Source of the DNA: Nocardioides cavernae
GTDB taxonomy: Bacteria > Actinomycetota > Actinomycetes > Propionibacteriales > Nocardioidaceae
DNA: 64,000 nucleotides
Assembly (NCBI RefSeq): GCF_016907475.1
Contig: NZ_JAFBCA010000001.1
Location: 124,001-188,000 of the forward strand
Reading direction: 5' to 3'
Position numbers and translations under genes: made by a program
Shown here: positions 61,036 to 64,000 of the stretch, one piece after another
Position numbering within the stretch: position 1 is the stretch's first letter
How the letters are laid out: the number at the start of each line of letters is the position of its first letter
Notes under the pieces: model-generated
The model's database searches: none
The model's input: the letters and a program-made list of their open reading frames with translations, nothing else
What the model was told of the DNA's origin: nothing

Positions 61036-62694
61036 ATGGCGAAGCCCGCCATCCTCGCGGTCGACGACGACGCGGCCGTGGTGGCCGCCGTCGTGCGCGA
61101 CCTCCGCCAGCGCTACGGCCAGGACTACCGGGTCCTGCGGGCCACGTCGGGGCAGGAGGCGCTCGAGATCCTCGCCGACCAGCTGCTGAAGGACCGACCG
61201 GTTGCCGCCGTCGTCTCCGACCAGCGGATGCCGGGGATGACGGGCATCGAGGTGCTGCGGGAGGTGCGGCAGCAGTCCCCCGACTCCAAGCTGCTGCTCC
61301 TGACGGCGTACGCCGACACCGACGTGGCGATCCGCGCGATCAACGACATCGCGCTCGACTACTACCTGATGAAGCCGTGGGACCCGCCCGAGGACCGGCT
61401 CTACCCGGTGCTCGACGAGCTGCTCCGCGACTGGGCCAACGCCCACCCCGACCGCGACTCCGAGGTTCGTGTCGTCGGGCACCGGTGGTCCGAGCGGACC
61501 GTGGACGTCAAGACCTTCCTCACCCACAACCACGTGCCCTACCGCTGGCTCGAGGTCGGTGACGCCGGGTCCGCGGACGAGGCGACCCGGCTGCTCGAGC
61601 TGGCGAAGGCGGGCGCCGACGACCTTCCCGTCGTCGCGCTGCCCGACGGTGCGGCGCTGCGCTCCCCCACCATGGTCGAGCTCGCCGGTGCGCTCGGGCT
61701 GCGCACGCGCGCGGAGCGGCCCCTCTACGACCTCTGCATCGTCGGTGCCGGCCCCGCCGGCCTCGCCGCAGCGGTGTACGCCGCCAGCGAGGGGCTCGCG
61801 ACCGTGGTCGTCGAGCGCGACGCACCCGGCGGGCAGGCGGGACAGAGCGCGTCCATCGAGAACTACCTCGGCTTCCCCAACGGTCTGTCCGGGGCGGACC
61901 TCACCCACCGGGCGGTCGCCCAGGCGAGGCGATTCGGCGCCGAGATGGTGCTGGCGCGCGACGTCGTCGGGTTCGAGACGCGCGGCCCGGTGCGCGCCGT
62001 GCTCCTGGACGGCTCGGCGGACATCGAGGCCCGGGCCGTGCTGGTCGCCAGCGGCGTGTCCTACCGACGCCTGGGAGCACCCGGGCTGGACGAGGTCGTC
62101 GGGCGCGGGCTCTACTACGGCGCCAGCGCGAGCGAGGCGGTGCAGACGGCCGGAGAGGACGTCTACGTCGTGGGTGCGGCCAACTCCGCCGGGCAGGCAG
62201 CGCTGAACTTCGCCCGCTACGCGGCGCGGGTCGTGCTGGTGGTGCGCAGCGACTCCCTCGAGACATCCATGTCGCAGTACCTCGTCGGCCGGATCCTGGC
62301 CGCGCCCACGATCGAGGTGCGGCTGCAGACCGAGGTCGTCGGAGCCCGCGGCGACGGGCACCTCGAGGCGATCACGCTGTGCGACCGCGCCGCGGGACGC
62401 GTCGAGGAGGTCGAGACCGGGTGGGTGTTCGTCTTCATCGGGGCGGCTCCGCGCACCGACTGGCTGGGCGACGTCGTCTCCCGCGACGACCGGGGCTTCG
62501 TGCTGACCGGACCCGACCTCCCGGCCGACGACGATTGGCCGCTGGAGCGCGGCCCCTTCGCGCTGGAGACCAGCGTGCCCGGCGTGTTCGCCGCCGGCGA
62601 CGTGCGCCGCGACTCGATGAAGCGGGTCGCGTCGGCCGTCGGCGAGGGGGCGATGTCGGTCTACCTCGTCCACCGTTACCTGGCCACGACATGA
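61036..62694 (+). CDS. Receiver-glutaredoxin-like-thioredoxin reductase-like fusion flavoprotein
   Basis: A 552-residue protein. Residues 1-125 are a response-regulator receiver (LAVDDDAAV, phosphoacceptor Asp62 in VSDQRMPG, Thr90, Lys113 in YLMKPWDPPED). Residues about 143-222 resemble a glutaredoxin/thioredoxin fold (VRVVGHRWSERTVDVKTFLTHNHVPYRWLEV, ALPDGAALRSPTMVEL), but the CxxC is replaced by WSER. Residues 230-552 are an FAD/NAD(P)H thioredoxin-reductase-like part (CIVGAGPAGLAAA, GGQAGQSASIENYLG, GVFAAGDVRRD) lacking the CxxC (YYGASASEA). The protein therefore looks like a regulatory flavoprotein. ATG 61036 is 5 bases after GGGGAGG; it is coupled to the kinase gene. Confidence 0.9.
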   Translation: MAKPAILAVDDDAAVVAAVVRDLRQRYGQDYRVLRATSGQEALEILADQLLKDRPVAAVVSDQRMPGMTGIEVLREVRQQSPDSKLLLLTAYADTDVAIRAINDIALDYYLMKPWDPPEDRLYPVLDELLRDWANAHPDRDSEVRVVGHRWSERTVDVKTFLTHNHVPYRWLEVGDAGSADEATRLLELAKAGADDLPVVALPDGAALRSPTMVELAGALGLRTRAERPLYDLCIVGAGPAGLAAAVYAASEGLATVVVERDAPGGQAGQSASIENYLGFPNGLSGADLTHRAVAQARRFGAEMVLARDVVGFETRGPVRAVLLDGSADIEARAVLVASGVSYRRLGAPGLDEVVGRGLYYGASASEAVQTAGEDVYVVGAANSAGQAALNFARYAARVVLVVRSDSLETSMSQYLVGRILAAPTIEVRLQTEVVGARGDGHLEAITLCDRAAGRVEEVETGWVFVFIGAAPRTDWLGDVVSRDDRGFVLTGPDLPADDDWPLERGPFALETSVPGVFAAGDVRRDSMKRVASAVGEGAMSVYLVHRYLATT

Positions 62695-64000
62695 CGCTGG
62701 CCGACGAGCTGCGTGCCGTCCCGATCCTCGCGGGCTTCACCGACGCGCAGGTGACGCAGCTGGCAGCGGCGGGCACGGAGGAGACGTACGAGCCGGGGGC
62801 GCACCTCTTCGACGAGGGCCGCCCGGCCGACGACTGGTGGGTGCTCCTGTCCGGTCGCATCGACCTCGTGCGCCGCATCGGCCACGAGGAGGCGGTGATG
62901 GCGACCATGGAGACCGCCGGGCAGTGGGCCGGGGGCTTCCGTGCGTGGGACGAGCACGGCATCTACATGGGGTCGGCGCGGGTGGTCGAGCCGACGCGCG
63001 TCTTCCGACTGACGGCACCCGAGCTGGCACGCGTCGGTGAGGACTGGTTCCCCTTCGCCGTCCACCTGCTGCGCGGCCTCATAGGCACGGCCCGACGCAT
63101 CGAGCACAACGCCCGCCAGCGCGAGGCGCTCGTCGCGCTGGGCACCCTGGCGGCCGGTCTCGCCCACGAGATCAACAACCCGGCCTCAGCGGCCGTCCGG
63201 TCCGTCGGCGCGCTCCAGCAGTCGAGCGACGACACGTTCGCCTCGCTCCAGCAGCTCGCGGGCGAGGGGATCTCGGCGTCCCAGTTCGTCGCTCTCGACG
63301 AGCTGCGCCGCTCGATCGACGTCGCGTCCGCGCCCACCGGGGTCGCCCTCGCCGACCTCGAGGAGTCGCTCCTCGACTGGCTCGGCGAGCACGCCGTCGA
63401 CCGCGACTGGGTGATCGCCCCGGCGCTGGCAGCGGCGGGCGTCTCGCCGGCGTGGCTCGACCGCGTGGCGTCGGCCCTGCCGGGCACCGCCCTCCAGGCC
63501 GGCCTCGAGTGGGTGGCGAGCTCTGTGACGACCGCGGTGCTCATCGCGGAGGCGCAGGACGCCACCCGGCGCATCTCCGACCTCGTCTCCGCCGTGAAGT
63601 CCTACTCCCAGCTCGACCGCGCCGCCGTCCAGGACGTCCGCGTCGTCGACGGCCTGGAGAGCACCCTGATCATGCTCGGCCACAAGCTGCGCGGCGGTGT
63701 CACGGTCGTGCGCGACTACGACGACTCCGTGCCGGCCGTCACGGCGAACCCCGGTGAGCTCAACCAGGTGTGGACCAACCTCATCGACAACGCGGTCGAC
63801 GCGATGGACGGCTCCGGCACCCTCACCCTGCGGACCCACGCGGACGAGCGCCACGTCGTGGTCGAGGTCTGCGACACCGGGGCGGGCATGACCGACGAGG
63901 TCGCCGCCCACGCCTTCGAGCCGTTCTTCACGACCAAGGAGGTCGGCAAGGGGACGGGCCTCGGCCTCGACATCTCGCGGCGGATCGTCGTCGAGCGGCA
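62691..64000 (+). CDS. cNMP-binding sensor histidine kinase (partial, cut by window end)
   Basis: At least 436 residues; the 3' end is outside the window. Residues about 8-115 are a cyclic-nucleotide-binding/Crp-like fold ([44 protein letters not shown]). Then comes a HisKA region with phosphoacceptor His159 in [16 protein letters not shown], a long helical linker, and an HATPase with N-box [14 protein letters not shown] and G-boxes CDTGAGM and GKGTGLGLD. The ATG overlaps the fusion flavoprotein stop (ATGA), so the two are probably a cognate kinase-receiver pair. No membrane helix is seen. Confidence 0.93.
   Translation, partial: MTLADELRAVPILAGFTDAQVTQLAAAGTEETYEPGAHLFDEGRPADDWWVLLSGRIDLVRRIGHEEAVMATMETAGQWAGGFRAWDEHGIYMGSARVVEPTRVFRLTAPELARVGEDWFPFAVHLLRGLIGTARRIEHNARQREALVALGTLAAGLAHEINNPASAAVRSVGALQQSSDDTFASLQQLAGEGISASQFVALDELRRSIDVASAPTGVALADLEESLLDWLGEHAVDRDWVIAPALAAAGVSPAWLDRVASALPGTALQAGLEWVASSVTTAVLIAEAQDATRRISDLVSAVKSYSQLDRAAVQDVRVVDGLESTLIMLGHKLRGGVTVVRDYDDSVPAVTANPGELNQVWTNLIDNAVDAMDGSGTLTLRTHADERHVVVEVCDTGAGMTDEVAAHAFEPFFTTKEVGKGTGLGLDISRRIVVER

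Overview
The window is chromosomal DNA of a very GC-rich actinobacterium: strong G/C bias at third codon positions, many GTG starts, 4-base GTGA/ATGA gene overlaps and TANNNT -10 hexamers a few bases before start codons. The block topA-tmk-holB-peptidase, the V-type H+-pyrophosphatase, a BldG-like STAS protein, a DUF1998 helicase, the Tad/DUF4244 cluster with ssd, and the HAD gene follows the gene order I know from Streptomyces (around SCO3540-SCO3559) and Mycobacterium tuberculosis (around Rv3644c-Rv3662c). Overall style suggests Nocardioidaceae (Nocardioides-like), but that is inference. No prophage, integrase, transposase or CRISPR array was seen.

Layout. 1-11.7 kb is accessory: an XRE/MmyB regulator facing an MFS-flavodoxin-aldo/keto reductase-SDR operon, a GAF-ANTAR protein, ribokinase, a diguanylate cyclase, a kinase/PLP-lyase fusion and a divergent D-threonine-aldolase-like enzyme. 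11.8-19.1 kb holds tRNA-Thr(CGT), OsmC, a tiny DUF6767 protein, a secreted peptidase, holB, tmk and topA. 19.2-26.6 kb has a Tat-exported TIM-barrel protein, a secreted sugar dehydrogenase with PKD domain, a methyltransferase and hppA. 26.7-36.5 kb is the conserved bldG/helicase/Tad/ssd/HAD block, ending in an intergenic region with promoter, foldable sequence and terminator in the synteny position of the Ms1 (MTS2823) RNA.

36.6-45.3 kb has a methyltransferase, three tandem secreted RTX-like proteins, and a LytS/LytTR system in one operon with a DUF485-like protein and a cation/acetate symporter. 45.3-47.9 kb is a secreted AGE-like protein bracketed by two 75-bp repeats. 48-50.5 kb carries VOC, Arr (rifampin ADP-ribosyltransferase), MaoC and small proteins. 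51-55.1 kb is nirB-nirD-nnaR (assimilatory nitrite reduction with its HemD-like regulator). The remainder has SRPBCC, phospholipase D, an exported hydrolase, an epimerase/PAP2 pair, a cold-shock protein, and a receiver-flavoprotein fusion coupled to a cNMP-binding histidine kinase cut by the window end.

The points most worth a second look are the Ms1-like RNA locus, a short repeat inserted at ATGA gene junctions (three copies), the 75-bp repeat pair around the AGE-like gene, the flavoprotein fusion that has lost both redox-cysteine motifs, and two near-identical CRP-type palindromes upstream of the sugar dehydrogenase and hppA.
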